From Rhizobium sp. BG4 (GTDB lineage Bacteria > Pseudomonadota > Alphaproteobacteria > Rhizobiales > Rhizobiaceae): a stretch of 64,000 nt of DNA. Where the stretch lies: the NCBI RefSeq assembly GCF_016864575.1, contig NZ_CP044125.1:3268001-3332000 (forward strand), given 5' to 3'. This document shows positions 20,595 to 30,417 of this stretch, piece by piece. The notes beneath the pieces were generated by a model, which saw only the letters and a list, made by a program, of their open reading frames with translations, had not been told where the DNA came from and made no database searches. A program made the translations under genes and the position numbers. Every line of letters begins with the position of its first letter. Position 1 is the first letter of the stretch.

Positions 20595-21590
20595 TCAGTG
20601 TTCACTGTCCATATGTTTCAGCTGTGCTTCCGGATAGCGCGCACCCGCGGCGGCATCCTTCGGGACGGCGCGCTCGATTGCCGCCATATCCTCGTCGCTC
20701 AGCTGCACGGCGCTTGAGCCGAGCGCTTCGGTCAGCCGGTCGCGGCGGCGGGCGCCGATCAGCGGCACGATATCCTTGCCTTGTGCCGCGACCCAGGCGA
20801 TGGCGATCTGTGCGACGCTCGCCTGCTTCTCGGCGGCGATCTTGCGGAGCTCTTCGACGAGGGCGAGGTTCTGGTCGATATTGGCGGCCTGGAAGCGCGG
20901 GCTGACGCTGCGGAAATCGCCCTTGCCGCCATCCTGGCCCTTCTGCCAGTGTCCGCTGATCAGGCCGCGCGACAGCACGCCATAGGCGGTGATCGAAATG
21001 CCGAGCGCGCGGCAGGTGGGCAGGATCGCGTCCTCGATGCCGCGGGAGATCAGCGAATATTCGATCTGCAGGTCGGCGATCGGATGAACGGCGGCGGCGC
21101 GGCGGATGGTTTCGGCGCCGACTTCGGAGAGGCCGATATGGCGGACATAGCCGGCCTTGATCATGTCGGCGATGGCGCCGACGGTTTCCTCGATCGGCAC
21201 ATTGGGATCGAGGCGGGCAGGGCGGTAGATGTCGATATAATCGGTGCCGAGGCGCTGGAGCGAATAGGCGATGAAATTTTTCAGCGCTGCCGGACGGGAA
21301 TCGTAGCCGTTCCAGGCGCCGAGCGGATCGCGCAGCGCGCCGGTCTTGACGCTGATGATCAGCTCCTCGCGCTTGCAGGTCTTCAGGGCCTCGCCGATCA
21401 GCATCTCGTTATGGCCCATGCCGTAGAAATCGCCGGTATCGAGCAGGTTGATGCCGGAATCGAGGGCGGCGTGGATGGTGGCAATGCTTTCGGCACGGTC
21501 GGCCGGGCCATACATGCCCGACATGCCCATGCAGCCGAGGCCGATGGCGGATACGTCAGGGCCGGTCTTTCCCAAGCGGTAGGTTTGCAT
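20595..21590 (-). CDS. Aldo/keto reductase
   Basis: The 331-residue TIM-barrel NADPH oxidoreductase reads [23 protein letters not shown] at its start. The catalytic Asp and Tyr lie in [14 protein letters not shown] and the Lys in IISVKTG. The usual catalytic His position reads YRPARLDP, as in the YakC/IolS-like subgroup. It probably reduces a small aldehyde or ketone. It is divergent from a LysR gene whose start lies 111 bases away; such pairs usually form regulator and target. Confidence 0.9.
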   Translation of the reverse strand: MQTYRLGKTGPDVSAIGLGCMGMSGMYGPADRAESIATIHAALDSGINLLDTGDFYGMGHNEMLIGEALKTCKREELIISVKTGALRDPLGAWNGYDSRPAALKNFIAYSLQRLGTDYIDIYRPARLDPNVPIEETVGAIADMIKAGYVRHIGLSEVGAETIRRAAAVHPIADLQIEYSLISRGIEDAILPTCRALGISITAYGVLSRGLISGHWQKGQDGGKGDFRSVSPRFQAANIDQNLALVEELRKIAAEKQASVAQIAIAWVAAQGKDIVPLIGARRRDRLTEALGSSAVQLSDEDMAAIERAVPKDAAAGARYPEAQLKHMDSEH

Positions 21591-21700
21591 CTTCGTCTCC
21601 TTGGCCGACGCCGGAGCGGCGTCTTCAGCCCCTTTCTATTCCTTGCCTCTCTGTGCGATAATCCGGATGATTGCGAACGGCCCGTACGGAAAAGCGCACA

Positions 21701-22606
21701 ATGGACGATCTTCCCCTCAGTGATCTGGATGCCTTCACCGCCATTGCAAGGGAGCGGAGCTTTCGCGCCGCGGCCCGCAAGCGCGGTGTCTCGCCGTCGT
21801 CGCTGAGCGACTCGCTGCGGCGGCTGGAGGAGCGGCTCGGCGTACGCCTGCTCAACCGCACGACCCGTAGCGTGACGCCGACGGAGGCGGGCGAGCGGTT
21901 GCTGGAGAGACTGGCGCCGGCGCTCGGCGAGGTGGTTTCGGCGCTCGGCCAGCTCGACAGTTTCAAGGACAGCCCGGCCGGCACGCTGCGGCTCAATGTG
22001 CCGACGATCGCCGCGCGGCTGTTCATGCCTGATCTCGTCAGCAGGTTTCTGGCGCTTTATCCGCAGATCAAACTGGAAGTGCTCGGCGAAGACGATTTCA
22101 TCGATGTGGTGGCGGCCGGATATGATGCCGGTATCCGCTATGACGAGCGGCTGGAGCGCGACATGATCGCCGTGCCGATCGGCCCGCGGCGGCAGCGCTA
22201 TATCACCGCTGCTGCACCGGCTTATCTCGAAAGGTGCGGGATGCCGTCGCATCCCCGCGATCTCCTAGACCATGACTGCATCCGCCATCGTTTTCTGAGC
22301 CGGGCGCCGTTTGCCTGGGAGTTCGACCGCGGCGAGGAGAGCCTATTGCTTTCGGTGACGGGGCCGCTGGTGGCGAATTCGATCGAGATGGAGGTCGGGG
22401 CGGCGGTTGCCGGGCTCGGCGTCATCAGGACATTCGAGGAAGTGCTCGCTCCGGCGATCCGCCGTGGCGAGCTCGTGCCGATCCTGGAGGATTGGGTGAG
22501 CGAATTCTCGGGGCCGTTTCTCTACTACGCCAGCCGCAAGCATATGCCGCCGGCCCTTCGCGCCTTTGTCGATTTCGTCAAGGCTGAGGCGCGGCGAGGG
22601 GCTTAG
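21701..22606 (+). CDS. LysR-family transcriptional regulator
   Basis: The 301-residue protein has an N-terminal winged HTH (FTAIARERSFRAAARKRGVSPSSLSDSLRRLEERLG) and a LysR substrate-binding domain starting near LRLNVPTIAARL. It belongs to the CrgA/DsdC-like group often paired with oxidoreductases. The ATG at 21701 gives the standard start. It probably controls the divergent aldo/keto reductase. The inducer is unknown. Confidence 0.9.
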   Translation: MDDLPLSDLDAFTAIARERSFRAAARKRGVSPSSLSDSLRRLEERLGVRLLNRTTRSVTPTEAGERLLERLAPALGEVVSALGQLDSFKDSPAGTLRLNVPTIAARLFMPDLVSRFLALYPQIKLEVLGEDDFIDVVAAGYDAGIRYDERLERDMIAVPIGPRRQRYITAAAPAYLERCGMPSHPRDLLDHDCIRHRFLSRAPFAWEFDRGEESLLLSVTGPLVANSIEMEVGAAVAGLGVIRTFEEVLAPAIRRGELVPILEDWVSEFSGPFLYYASRKHMPPALRAFVDFVKAEARRGA

Positions 22607-22762
22607 TCCCCGTTTTGTTCGCTTCCACGATCAATTTCATTGTCTTCGTCATCAAAAACTTTGAAATGTTCACGTATTGTTTCATTTTTCTGCTTCGGCT
22701 ATGTAACATCCCCGGCGATCAGATCGTCTTTCCAGAAAACAACGCCTGTCGAGAGATGACCT

Positions 22763-24010
22763 ATGCTTGATCCGAAATTCGTTCGCCGCGGACTTTTCCT
22801 CGTCTTCATGATCCTGTTTCTCGACGTCATCGGGATCGCCATCATCATGCCCGTGCTGCCCGCCTATCTGGAGGAGCTGACGGGCGGCAGTGTCAGCGAT
22901 GCCGCGCTCGATGGCGGCTGGCTGCTCGTCGTCTATGCGGTGATGCAGTTTCTGTTTGCGCCGCTGCTCGGCAATCTCAGCGACCGTTTCGGCCGCCGGC
23001 CGGTCCTGCTGCTGTCGGTGTTGACCTTTGCGATCGACAATTTCATCTGCGCAATCGCCACCAGCTTCTGGATGCTGTTCGTCGGCCGGGCGCTGGCGGG
23101 TTTCAGCGGCGGCAGCTTTGCCACCTGTTCGGCCTATATCGCCGATATCAGCAATGACGAGAACCGGGCGAAGAATTTCGGCCTGATCGGCATCGCCTTC
23201 GGCGTCGGCTTCACCATCGGCCCCGTCATCGGCGGCTTCCTCGGCGAGTTCGGGCCACGCGTGCCGTTCCTCGGCGCCGCATTGCTGTCCTTCCTGAATT
23301 TCGTTGCCGCCTATTTCCTGCTGCCGGAGACGCTGGATGCCAAGCATCGCCGTCCCTTCGAACTGAAGCGCGCCAATCCGCTCGGCGCCTTGAAGCAGAT
23401 GCGCAATTATCCGGGCATCGGCTGGATCGCTGCCGTGATGTTCCTGTTCTGGCTGGCGCATGCCGTCTATCCAGCCGTCTGGTCCTTCGTCGGGACCTAC
23501 CGCTATGGCTGGAGCGAGGGGCAGATCGGTCTGTCGCTCGGCATCTACGGCATCGGCGCGGCGATCGTCATGGGTCTCATCCTGCCGAAGATCGTGCCGG
23601 TGCTCGGCGAGTGGAAGACTGCGGTTGTCGGCTTGTGCTTCTCTGTGGTCGGCCTGACCGGCTATGCCTTCGCCTGGGAGGGCTGGGTCGTCTATGTCGT
23701 CATCGTGCTGACAGTGATGGAAAACATCGCCGATCCGCCGCTGCGCAGCATCGCCGCCGGCAAGGTGCGGCCTTCCGCACAGGGCGAGCTGCAGGGCGCG
23801 CTGACCAGCCTCAGCAGCCTCACGACGATCATCGGCCCGGTGATCTTCACGCAGCTGTTCGGCTATTTCACCAAGCCGGATGCGCCGGTGACCTTTGCGG
23901 GCGCGCCATACCTGATGGCCGCCTTCTTCATCCTCGTCGCGGCACTGGTCCTGTTTGCGAAAGTGCGGCCGGCAAAGCAAAGCGAGACGGCGGAAGCCTC
24001 TGCCGGATAG
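22763..24010 (+). CDS. MFS transporter, TetA-like multidrug/tetracycline antiporter family
   Basis: The 415-residue protein has 12 predicted membrane segments. It starts [22 protein letters not shown] and has motif [17 protein letters not shown] between helices 2 and 3, a long central loop, and a [13 protein letters not shown] segment. It is like the DHA1 TetA group that exports drugs for protons. No adjacent TetR is present, which argues against a dedicated resistance determinant. Confidence 0.88.
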   Translation: MLDPKFVRRGLFLVFMILFLDVIGIAIIMPVLPAYLEELTGGSVSDAALDGGWLLVVYAVMQFLFAPLLGNLSDRFGRRPVLLLSVLTFAIDNFICAIATSFWMLFVGRALAGFSGGSFATCSAYIADISNDENRAKNFGLIGIAFGVGFTIGPVIGGFLGEFGPRVPFLGAALLSFLNFVAAYFLLPETLDAKHRRPFELKRANPLGALKQMRNYPGIGWIAAVMFLFWLAHAVYPAVWSFVGTYRYGWSEGQIGLSLGIYGIGAAIVMGLILPKIVPVLGEWKTAVVGLCFSVVGLTGYAFAWEGWVVYVVIVLTVMENIADPPLRSIAAGKVRPSAQGELQGALTSLSSLTTIIGPVIFTQLFGYFTKPDAPVTFAGAPYLMAAFFILVAALVLFAKVRPAKQSETAEASAG

Positions 24011-24187
24011 CCAATCGACACCCTAATGGCGATTGGTCTCGGCCATCAGATTTGGTGATGCTGTGATGAATAATTCAGCATTTGCCTATTTTAGGGTAGC
24101 TCTTGGCCGGGCTTTGATCTAAGGCCCGGTAATAGTCTTGCCGCCCGTGTGCGGCCGAAAACGATTCAAAACAATTGGACTTTTGCT

Positions 24188-25591
24188 ATGGACGCGCCTC
24201 TCGACGTGCACAAGCTTGCGCCGCAAACCGACAACCACTGGGGATCGCATTTCCGTGCGACGCTGGCGCTCGGCATCCCGTTTATCGGCGCGCAGCTGGC
24301 CCAGCTCGGGATCAACACGACCGACGTGATGATCGTCGGGCGGCTCGGCGCCGAAAACCTGGCGGCCATGGTTCTCTCCGCACAGTTCCTGTTCACCATC
24401 CTGATCTTCGGCTCGGGCTTCTCGATCGCCGTCATTCCGATGGTGGCGCAGGCTTATGGCCGCGGCGATATCGTCACCGTGCGCCGGTCGATGCGCATGG
24501 GCCTGTGGGTGGTCACTGCCTACTGGCTGATCATGCAGCCGGCCTTCTTCTATGCCGAGGAAATCCTGCTGGCCGCCGGGCAGAAGCCGGAGGTGGCGAA
24601 GCTGGCGCATGGCTATATCCTGATCGGCCATTTCGCCGTGCTGCCGGGGCTGCTCTATAACGTCATGCGGGCGCTGGTCAGCGCCATCGGCAAGGCTGCC
24701 GTGGTGCTGAACGTCACGATCGCCATGCTGGTGCTGAACGCGATCTTTGCCTACGTCCTCGTGCTTGGCCATTTCGGCTTTCCGGCCATGGGTCTCGAAG
24801 GTGCGGCCATCGTCTCCGTTGCCGTGCAGACGGCGGGCTTCCTGTTCATCCTTGCCTATGTGCAGATGAAGGAGGAGACGCGGCGCTACGAGATCCTGGT
24901 GCGCTTCTGGCGCCCGGACTGGCATGCGCTTTGGGACGTCGTGCGCCTCGGCCTGCCGATCAGCGTGACGATCCTTGCCGAGGTCAGCCTGTTCACCGCG
25001 GCGTCGCTGCTGATGGGCCATATCGGCACGATCGAGCTCGCGGCACACGGCATCGCCCTGCAATGGGCCTCGATCGCCTTCATGATCCCGCTCGGCCTCA
25101 GCCAGGCGGCGACCGTCAGGATCGGGATCGCGCACGGGCAGGGGGATCATCAGGCCGTTGTCCGGGCTTCCGTCGCGGTCATGGCGATTGCCGCATCGCT
25201 TGCGGCAATCGGTGGCGTGCTGTTTGCGATCATGCCGGAGTTCTTCGCCCGCTGGTTCCTCGATGTCAGCCGTCCGGAAGCGCCCGAGGTGCTCGCCTAT
25301 GCCGGTCCGCTGATCGTCGTCGCCGGCCTGTTCCAGCTGGTCGATGGCATCCAGGCGATCGCCAGCGGTCTGCTGCGCGGTCTGAAGGATGCGCGCGTGC
25401 CGATGATCCTGGCGCTGATCGCCTATTGGCCGATCGGCTTCTTCCTGGCTTGGCTGCTTGCCTTCCCGCTCGGCTTCGGCGGCGTTGGCATCTGGTTCGG
25501 CTTCCTGGTGGGGCTGGCGGCAGCTGCGACGATGCTTTGCGCCCGCTTCTATATTCTGGTGCGCCGGGAAGGCGGGATGGCCGCCGCCTAA
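24188..25591 (+). CDS. norM: MATE-family multidrug efflux pump (NorM-like)
   Basis: The 467-residue protein has 12 membrane helices in two pseudo-symmetric halves. MATE marks include LALGIPFIGAQLAQLGINTTDVMIVGRLG near the N terminus and a second half from VVRLGLPISVTILAEVSLFTAASLLMG. It exports cationic drugs with Na+ or H+. The ATG at 24188 lacks a strong ribosome site (GGAC only). It stands alone, followed by a convergent monooxygenase-fold gene. Confidence 0.88.
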   Translation: MDAPLDVHKLAPQTDNHWGSHFRATLALGIPFIGAQLAQLGINTTDVMIVGRLGAENLAAMVLSAQFLFTILIFGSGFSIAVIPMVAQAYGRGDIVTVRRSMRMGLWVVTAYWLIMQPAFFYAEEILLAAGQKPEVAKLAHGYILIGHFAVLPGLLYNVMRALVSAIGKAAVVLNVTIAMLVLNAIFAYVLVLGHFGFPAMGLEGAAIVSVAVQTAGFLFILAYVQMKEETRRYEILVRFWRPDWHALWDVVRLGLPISVTILAEVSLFTAASLLMGHIGTIELAAHGIALQWASIAFMIPLGLSQAATVRIGIAHGQGDHQAVVRASVAVMAIAASLAAIGGVLFAIMPEFFARWFLDVSRPEAPEVLAYAGPLIVVAGLFQLVDGIQAIASGLLRGLKDARVPMILALIAYWPIGFFLAWLLAFPLGFGGVGIWFGFLVGLAAAATMLCARFYILVRREGGMAAA

Positions 25592-25607
25592 CAGCGGCCA
25601 TCGCCAC

Positions 25608-25928
25608 TCAGGCCGCAACCGGCCGGTAACTGGCGATATCGGCGCGAATGCCGAGCCGCTGGAACAGCGCGTGCGGATCGAGCTTGCAGGCCTTTTGCGC
25701 CGCCTGTACGGCTATTTTGACGCGCTCGGCGACTTCGGCGCTTTCCCACTGGGCAATGGTCACGAAATTGAACTCGCCGGGGCCGGAGACCTGCTCGAGC
25801 ACCGAATGCCCCATGAAGCCGGGCTGCACCTGCAGCACCTCATGCACCATCAGCACATTCAGCAGAAATTCCTCGCGCGCCGCCTCAGGCACCACGAACT
25901 TGTCGACTCGGTAAAAGCCGCCGTTCAT
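25608..25928 (-). CDS. Antibiotic biosynthesis monooxygenase (ABM) fold protein
   Basis: The 106-residue protein has the ferredoxin-like ABM fold: FYRVDKFVVPEAAREEFLLNV, PGFMGHSVLEQVS and FVTIAQWESAEVAERV. Such dimers include quinol monooxygenases, haem oxygenases and stress proteins. No haem-ligand motif stands out. GGAGATGATGG precedes the ATG. Function is not assigned beyond the fold. Confidence 0.78.
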   Translation of the reverse strand: MNGGFYRVDKFVVPEAAREEFLLNVLMVHEVLQVQPGFMGHSVLEQVSGPGEFNFVTIAQWESAEVAERVKIAVQAAQKACKLDPHALFQRLGIRADIASYRPVAA

Positions 25929-26042
25929 CCATCATCTCCTTGATTTCGATGTCACGGCTACCTCTGTAGTTCCTCAAGTTAAGTTGAGGTCAAGAGCCCT
26001 GCCGCCCGATGAATGCCGGTGGCTCATACCTTTGATAAAGGA

Positions 26043-27047
26043 ATGGACACTAGGCTGGCGGGCATCGAGGTAGCGGGTTCAACGTGCGCCATGGCTTTTC
26101 CGGGTATCGAGCTTCTGAGAGTGATCGGCATCTTTGCCGTGGTCATCATCCATGCCAACGCGGTGGGGCTGTTCGGCGAATGGAAGACGACGGGCTTCGT
26201 GCTGGATGAGCTTTGCCGCTTCGCCGTCCCCTGCTTCTTTGTCGTTTCGGGTTTCTTCTGGAAGACAGAGGCGATCGAGCGGCCTTGGCGGGCGATCGGC
26301 GCGTTGGCCGCCAAGCTTCTGCCGCTCTATGCATTCTGGCTTCTGTTCTATTTCGCAGCCGAGTTCTCGGAGCTCTTCTATCCCCGGCTCTACGGCCGCG
26401 ATTTCATCGTCGCGCTGGTGCCGTTTTCGGGAGGGCCGGGCTTCCATCTCTGGTTCCTGCCGGCGCTTTTCATCGGTGTGTCGCTGTGCTGGCTGTCGCT
26501 GCGCTATGTCGGGGCAGGGCTGACGGTGGCGGCCTGCGTTCTGCTCTATCTGGCGGGCGTGATCTTCGGCACTTATGGCGACCTGATCGGTATCCATCTT
26601 CCGCTCGTTGCCTATCGCAACGGGATATTCGAGGCGCCGCTCTTCCTGTTGTCCGGCTTCATGCTGCGCCGCTATCTACCGCGCTTCACGACGGCGCAGT
26701 TTGCGCTGCTCGGTCTGGCGGGACTTGCGCTTCATCTGGCAGAAGGCTTTGCCGTCAGCACATCAAGCCTTGGTCACGACTATTCGTTCGGCACCATCGC
26801 CGCGGCGATCGGCATCACAGGCCTCGCCACCCGGCTATCCCATGCACGCGATTACGGATGGGGCCGGGACGTGCTCGGCGCCTATCTCATCCATCTTTTC
26901 ATCTTGAAAACGGTGGCAGCGCATCTGCCGGTCAGCGGGCCGCTCTGGGCTCTTTCAATCGCAGCTATCGTCGCTGCGGTCAGCCTCGGCCTATCCCGGC
27001 TGTTCAAGCAGACGCCGGTTTCCCGGCGTCTGGTGGCTCTTTCCTAG
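26043..27047 (+). CDS. Acyltransferase 3 family membrane protein
   Basis: About 334 residues with some ten membrane helices. The family signature lies near the start (FPGIELLRVIGIFAVVIIHANAV); the His there is the usual catalytic residue. FCRFAVPCFFVVSGFF-like and GFHLWFLPALFIG segments follow. These proteins O-acylate surface sugars such as exopolysaccharide, LPS or Nod factor. The start is uncertain: ATG 26013, 26043 or 26091 are in frame, and none has ideal spacing to a ribosome site. It converges on carA with ten bases between stops. Confidence 0.82.
   Translation: MDTRLAGIEVAGSTCAMAFPGIELLRVIGIFAVVIIHANAVGLFGEWKTTGFVLDELCRFAVPCFFVVSGFFWKTEAIERPWRAIGALAAKLLPLYAFWLLFYFAAEFSELFYPRLYGRDFIVALVPFSGGPGFHLWFLPALFIGVSLCWLSLRYVGAGLTVAACVLLYLAGVIFGTYGDLIGIHLPLVAYRNGIFEAPLFLLSGFMLRRYLPRFTTAQFALLGLAGLALHLAEGFAVSTSSLGHDYSFGTIAAAIGITGLATRLSHARDYGWGRDVLGAYLIHLFILKTVAAHLPVSGPLWALSIAAIVAAVSLGLSRLFKQTPVSRRLVALS
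27009..27032. terminator. Hairpin in the last codons of the acyltransferase gene
   Basis: CAGACGCCGG (27009-27018) and CCGGCGTCTG (27023-27032) form a perfect 10-bp stem with loop TTTC inside the 3' end of the acyltransferase gene. GTGGCTCTTTCC follows on the plus strand. It could end acyltransferase transcripts or stop carA transcripts that run through on the minus strand. Confidence 0.45.
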
Positions 27048-27057
27048 AATTCAGGTC

Positions 27058-28262
27058 TTAGCGTTCGGCGAGAGCCGCTTCGCCCTTCTTGGCGCGCACC
27101 ATGTTGATGAAGCGGCGGAAGAGGTAGTGGCTGTCCTGCGGGCCGGGGGAAGCTTCCGGGTGGTGCTGGACCGAGAAGATCTGCTTGCCGGAAACGCGCA
27201 GGCCGCAATTGGTGCCATCGAACAGCGAAACGTGAGTCTCCTCAACGCCTTCGGGCAGCGACTTCGTGTCAACCGCGAAGCCGTGGTTCATCGAGACGAT
27301 CTCGACCTTGCCCGTCGTGTGATCCTTGACCGGATGGTTGGCGCCGTGGTGGCCCTGGTGCATCTTTTCCGTCTTGGCGCCGAGCGCGAGGCCCAGCATC
27401 TGGTGGCCGAGGCAGATGCCGAAGACCGGGATATCGGTGGCAATCAGCTTCTGGATGACGGGAACGGCGTATTCGCCGGTGGCGGCCGGGTCTCCCGGGC
27501 CGTTCGACAGAAAGATGCCGTCCGGCTGCATGGCGAGCACGTCTTCGGCGCTCGTCGTTGCCGGCATCACCGTGACCTTGCAGTCGAGACCGGCAAACAG
27601 GCGCAGGATGTTGCGCTTGACGCCGTAATCGAGGCAGACGACGTGATACTTGGCATCGCCGGTGGCGAGTTCGCCGTAACCTTCGTTCCAGATCCAGGGC
27701 GTCTGCGTCCACTGCGAGGACTGGCCGGAGGAGGCGATCTTGGCGAGGTCGAGACCTTCCAGGCCGCTCCAGGCCTTGGCTTCAGCCTTCAGCGTGTCGA
27801 TGTCGAAGACACCGTTCGGGTCATGGGCGATGACGGCATTCGGCGAGCCGTTCTCGCGGATCCAGGCGGTCAGCGCGCGGGTATCGACGCCGCAGAGGCC
27901 GATGATGCCACGGGCCTTCAGCCAGGCGTCGAGATGCTTGGCGGCGCGGTAGTTGGAGGGCTCGGTGATGTCGGCCTTGAAGATGACGCCGACCGCGCCG
28001 TGGCGTGCTGCCGGCGTCAGGTCTTCGATGTCTTCGTCATTGGTGCCGATATTGCCGATATGCGGGAAGGTGAAAGTGACGATCTGGCCGAGATAGGAAG
28101 GGTCGGTGAGGATTTCCTCGTATCCCGTCAGCGCCGTGTTGAAGACCACTTCGGCCTGAACCTTGCCGGTCGCGCCGATCCCCTTGCCTTCGATCACGGT
28201 GCCATCTGCGAGAACGAGCAGGGCGGTCGGCTTTTCGGTGGTCCAGGGGCTGTCGCGGTCAT
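27058..28262 (-). CDS. carA: Carbamoyl-phosphate synthase small subunit, with a one-base frameshift near the start
   Basis: The small subunit is a class I glutamine amidotransferase that feeds ammonia to CarB. The GATase domain shows FGICLGHQMLGLALG with the catalytic Cys, and HPEASPGPQD with the His. The family start MTATAP is at 28262. The frame breaks at 28246-28249, where coding-strand CCCC should be CCCCC to continue WTTEKPTALLVLADGTVIEGKG. With one base restored the frame has 401 codons, the rhizobial length. Without it, an internal GTG at 28197 could start a protein lacking the first beta strand. carB shows the same kind of lesion. Confidence 0.92.
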
Positions 28263-28532
28263 CTTCATCCCGTTTTCCGGCGGCACGCGGCGGTTTCGCC
28301 GGGCGGCCATTTGTGTTCGCAAGCGTATGGGCACGGCTCGTCGCCGCGCGTCTCAGGCCTGATCACGAATTTTGGTGCAGGTGGCGGTAGATAGCCATGC
28401 TCCTGCCTGCCGTCAATCTTTTCTAACGCATTGCAGCACGCTTTTCCTGCGCTTTCTGGCCGCAATATCGCAATTTATTTGATCCCGGCCATCGGCGTGG
28501 TTTATGTAGCGCCATTCAACAGGAGTGAAAAA

Positions 28533-28985
28533 ATGCTGCGCGATCAACTCGCCACCGCGCTCAAGGACGCGATGAAATCCAAGAATGCCGAGCGTCTTTC
28601 GACCGTTCGCCTGATTCAGGCGGGGATCAAGGATCGCGATATCGCCAATCGCGGTGCCGGCAAGGAAGAGGCCAGCGACGACGAGATTCTGCAGATCCTC
28701 GCCAAGATGGTGAAGCAGCGCGACGAATCGGCCAAGATCTACGACGAGAACGCGCGCCCCGAACTCGCCACCAAGGAACGCGCCGAAATCGCCGTGATCC
28801 AGGACTTCATGCCGAAGCAGCTGTCGGACGCGGAAGTGCGCGCCAATATCTCGGCGATCATCGCCGAAACCGGCGCCGAAGGTCCGAAGGACATGGGCAA
28901 GGTAATGGCCGCTCTGAAGGAGCGCTATGCCGGCCAGATGGATTTCTCCAAGGCTTCGGGCGCCGTCAAGGAACTCTTGAAGTAA
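28533..28985 (+). CDS. yqeY: GatB/YqeY domain protein
   Basis: The 150-residue protein is wholly a YqeY domain: LATALKDAMKSKNAERLSTVRLIQ, then a C-terminal lobe GPKDMGKVMAALKERYAGQMD. It is homologous to the tRNA-binding tail of the GatB amidotransferase subunit and may act on tRNA or charged-tRNA complexes. AACAGGAG lies upstream of the ATG at 28533. In alphaproteobacteria it often neighbours carA and dnaG, as here. Confidence 0.9.
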   Translation: MLRDQLATALKDAMKSKNAERLSTVRLIQAGIKDRDIANRGAGKEEASDDEILQILAKMVKQRDESAKIYDENARPELATKERAEIAVIQDFMPKQLSDAEVRANISAIIAETGAEGPKDMGKVMAALKERYAGQMDFSKASGAVKELLK

Positions 28986-29843
28986 TCAGACCGCGGGGCC
29001 GAGCACTGCCTCGGCCGCCGCATCGACGACCGCAAATTTTGCCGCCTGGTAATTGCGGTATTCGAGGATAAAGCCGCGCGAGAGCCACAGATCGCCCTTG
29101 CGCGGCGGCTCGTCCCAGCCGACGCTGCCCATCTCGCCGGCCTGCGTCAGCAGCCGCTTCAGATGCGTATTCGAGATCATGAACTTGGTACGGAGCTCGC
29201 CGAGCGAGACTGGCCCGATCGAGACGCGCTCCTGCGCCGGGTCGAAAGGCGGCAGGCGCGACATCAGGTAGTCCATCACTAGACCGCCGGAGTTCGCCCA
29301 GTTGAAGAGATTGTAGGTGGCGCCGGGATCGCGAACCGGATTGGTCTCAAGGATTGCCAAGGCAATCAATGGTTGAATTTTTGCGATCAGATTGGGCTCG
29401 GCAGTTACCTTTTCGGCGCGCTTGCCGCCGTCCAGGTTGTCGAGGATGAAAAGGTGGGTCACCAGCCATTTCAGGAAGTGCTGTTCTGCCGTTTCGGTCG
29501 GCTCGACAAGGCGCGTGCGGCGGTCCGCCTGGCCGGTCGAGGGGCGCAGGAAGCGGTAGACGAGCATTTCCTGCAGGAAGGCTGCCGCCGTGTTGCGGCT
29601 GGCGATCTTGTTGCTGACGATAAAATCGACGAAGCGCCCGGAATATAGACCTTTTTTGTCTTCGCCGGGCAGACCGTAGTGCAAAGCAAAGCCGGCATGC
29701 GCCATCAGCCATCGCTGCTGCGCAGCAAAGATCGAGGCGATTCTCGGGCTTTCTTTATAGATTGCCAGCATCTCATTGGCGCAGATCAGTACTGCACCAA
29801 AGAAGCGGTCATCATTTGCAAGTGTTTCGGCGGAGACGGACAT
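28986..29843 (-). CDS. Conserved protein of unknown function with a possible winged-helix tail
   Basis: I do not recognise a named family for this 285-residue soluble protein. The first two thirds are helical (IASIFAAQQRWLMAHAGFALHYG). Residues around 205-245 (ELRTKFMISNTHLKRLLTQAGEMGSVGW) read like a winged-helix DNA-binding segment. It may be a transcriptional regulator. Its stop abuts the yqeY stop with no gap, so the two genes are convergent. Confidence 0.7.
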   Translation of the reverse strand: MSVSAETLANDDRFFGAVLICANEMLAIYKESPRIASIFAAQQRWLMAHAGFALHYGLPGEDKKGLYSGRFVDFIVSNKIASRNTAAAFLQEMLVYRFLRPSTGQADRRTRLVEPTETAEQHFLKWLVTHLFILDNLDGGKRAEKVTAEPNLIAKIQPLIALAILETNPVRDPGATYNLFNWANSGGLVMDYLMSRLPPFDPAQERVSIGPVSLGELRTKFMISNTHLKRLLTQAGEMGSVGWDEPPRKGDLWLSRGFILEYRNYQAAKFAVVDAAAEAVLGPAV

Positions 29844-29993
29844 CAGTGAACTCTAGCGGGCAATGGATATTCCATTTGCGCTCAGGGTTCGCCGAGTCAA
29901 TGTCCATTTTCATACAAATGTCCCAAAAATGGTTGGGGCAGTTAACCAGCAAGGTTAAATTGCAAAAATCTGGAACAGCTATGCCGGAAATTA

Positions 29994-30028
29994 AAGAAGG
30001 CAGGAGCTGGGGGCGCTCCTGCCTTCTT
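29994..30028 (+). terminator. 14-bp perfect hairpin followed by a T-rich tract
   Basis: AAGAAGGCAGGAGC (29994-30007) and GCTCCTGCCTTCTT (30015-30028) are exact inverted repeats with a seven-base loop. GCTCTTTGC follows. On the minus strand the stem is followed by TAATTT. It could be a terminator on either strand or the core of a small RNA. Confidence 0.5.
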
Positions 30029-30039
30029 GCTCTTTGCGG

Positions 30040-30075
30040 CCGCCAGTGACGCTGGGCCTAAGCCCACACTGGCGG
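30040..30075 (+). terminator. Second hairpin ending in TTTATTT
   Basis: CCGCCAGTG (30040-30048) pairs with CACTGGCGG (30067-30075); an inner GGGC/GCCC stem extends it, and TTTATTT follows directly. It looks like a Rho-independent terminator on the plus strand, 12 bases after the hairpin at 29994-30028. Confidence 0.5.
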
Positions 30076-30417
30076 TTTATTTGCAAAGGCACCCTTGCGA
30101 GGCGGCGCCGGGGGTAGGGATGGTGCCTCGCTCGGGGATCGCTTTGATGAGAAGACGGTATTGCGATGCAGCGGAGTATTCAAATTACAAAAATATAATA
30201 ATTGGGTTGTGACCCCCGGCAATGCCCGCTCAGGCTTTTCATTAGCACGCTTTTTATCAGCCGTTTTTCTGCCGGTTGTGCATTTCAACTATCTGAAATC
30301 GTATAGATATAATCTTTTTCATATGCATTTCGGCGAACTTGAAAACAGGCGTGACACGCGCCCGAAGTGCACAATTGTCGCACCCTGTCGCAGGCAGGCG
30401 TCACGCTTTGTTGATGT

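Larger units (their letters stand above)
29844..30417. other. 574-bp gene-free region with several strong hairpins
   Basis: Between the unknown gene at 28986-29843 and the BrnA-type gene I see no convincing open reading frame. The region holds two GC-rich hairpins (29994-30028 and 30040-30075) and a third possible stem GCGAGGC/GCCTCGC near 30100-30136. An AT-rich tract with TATAATAA follows (about 30180-30330). A structured small RNA would fit but is unproven. Confidence 0.5.
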
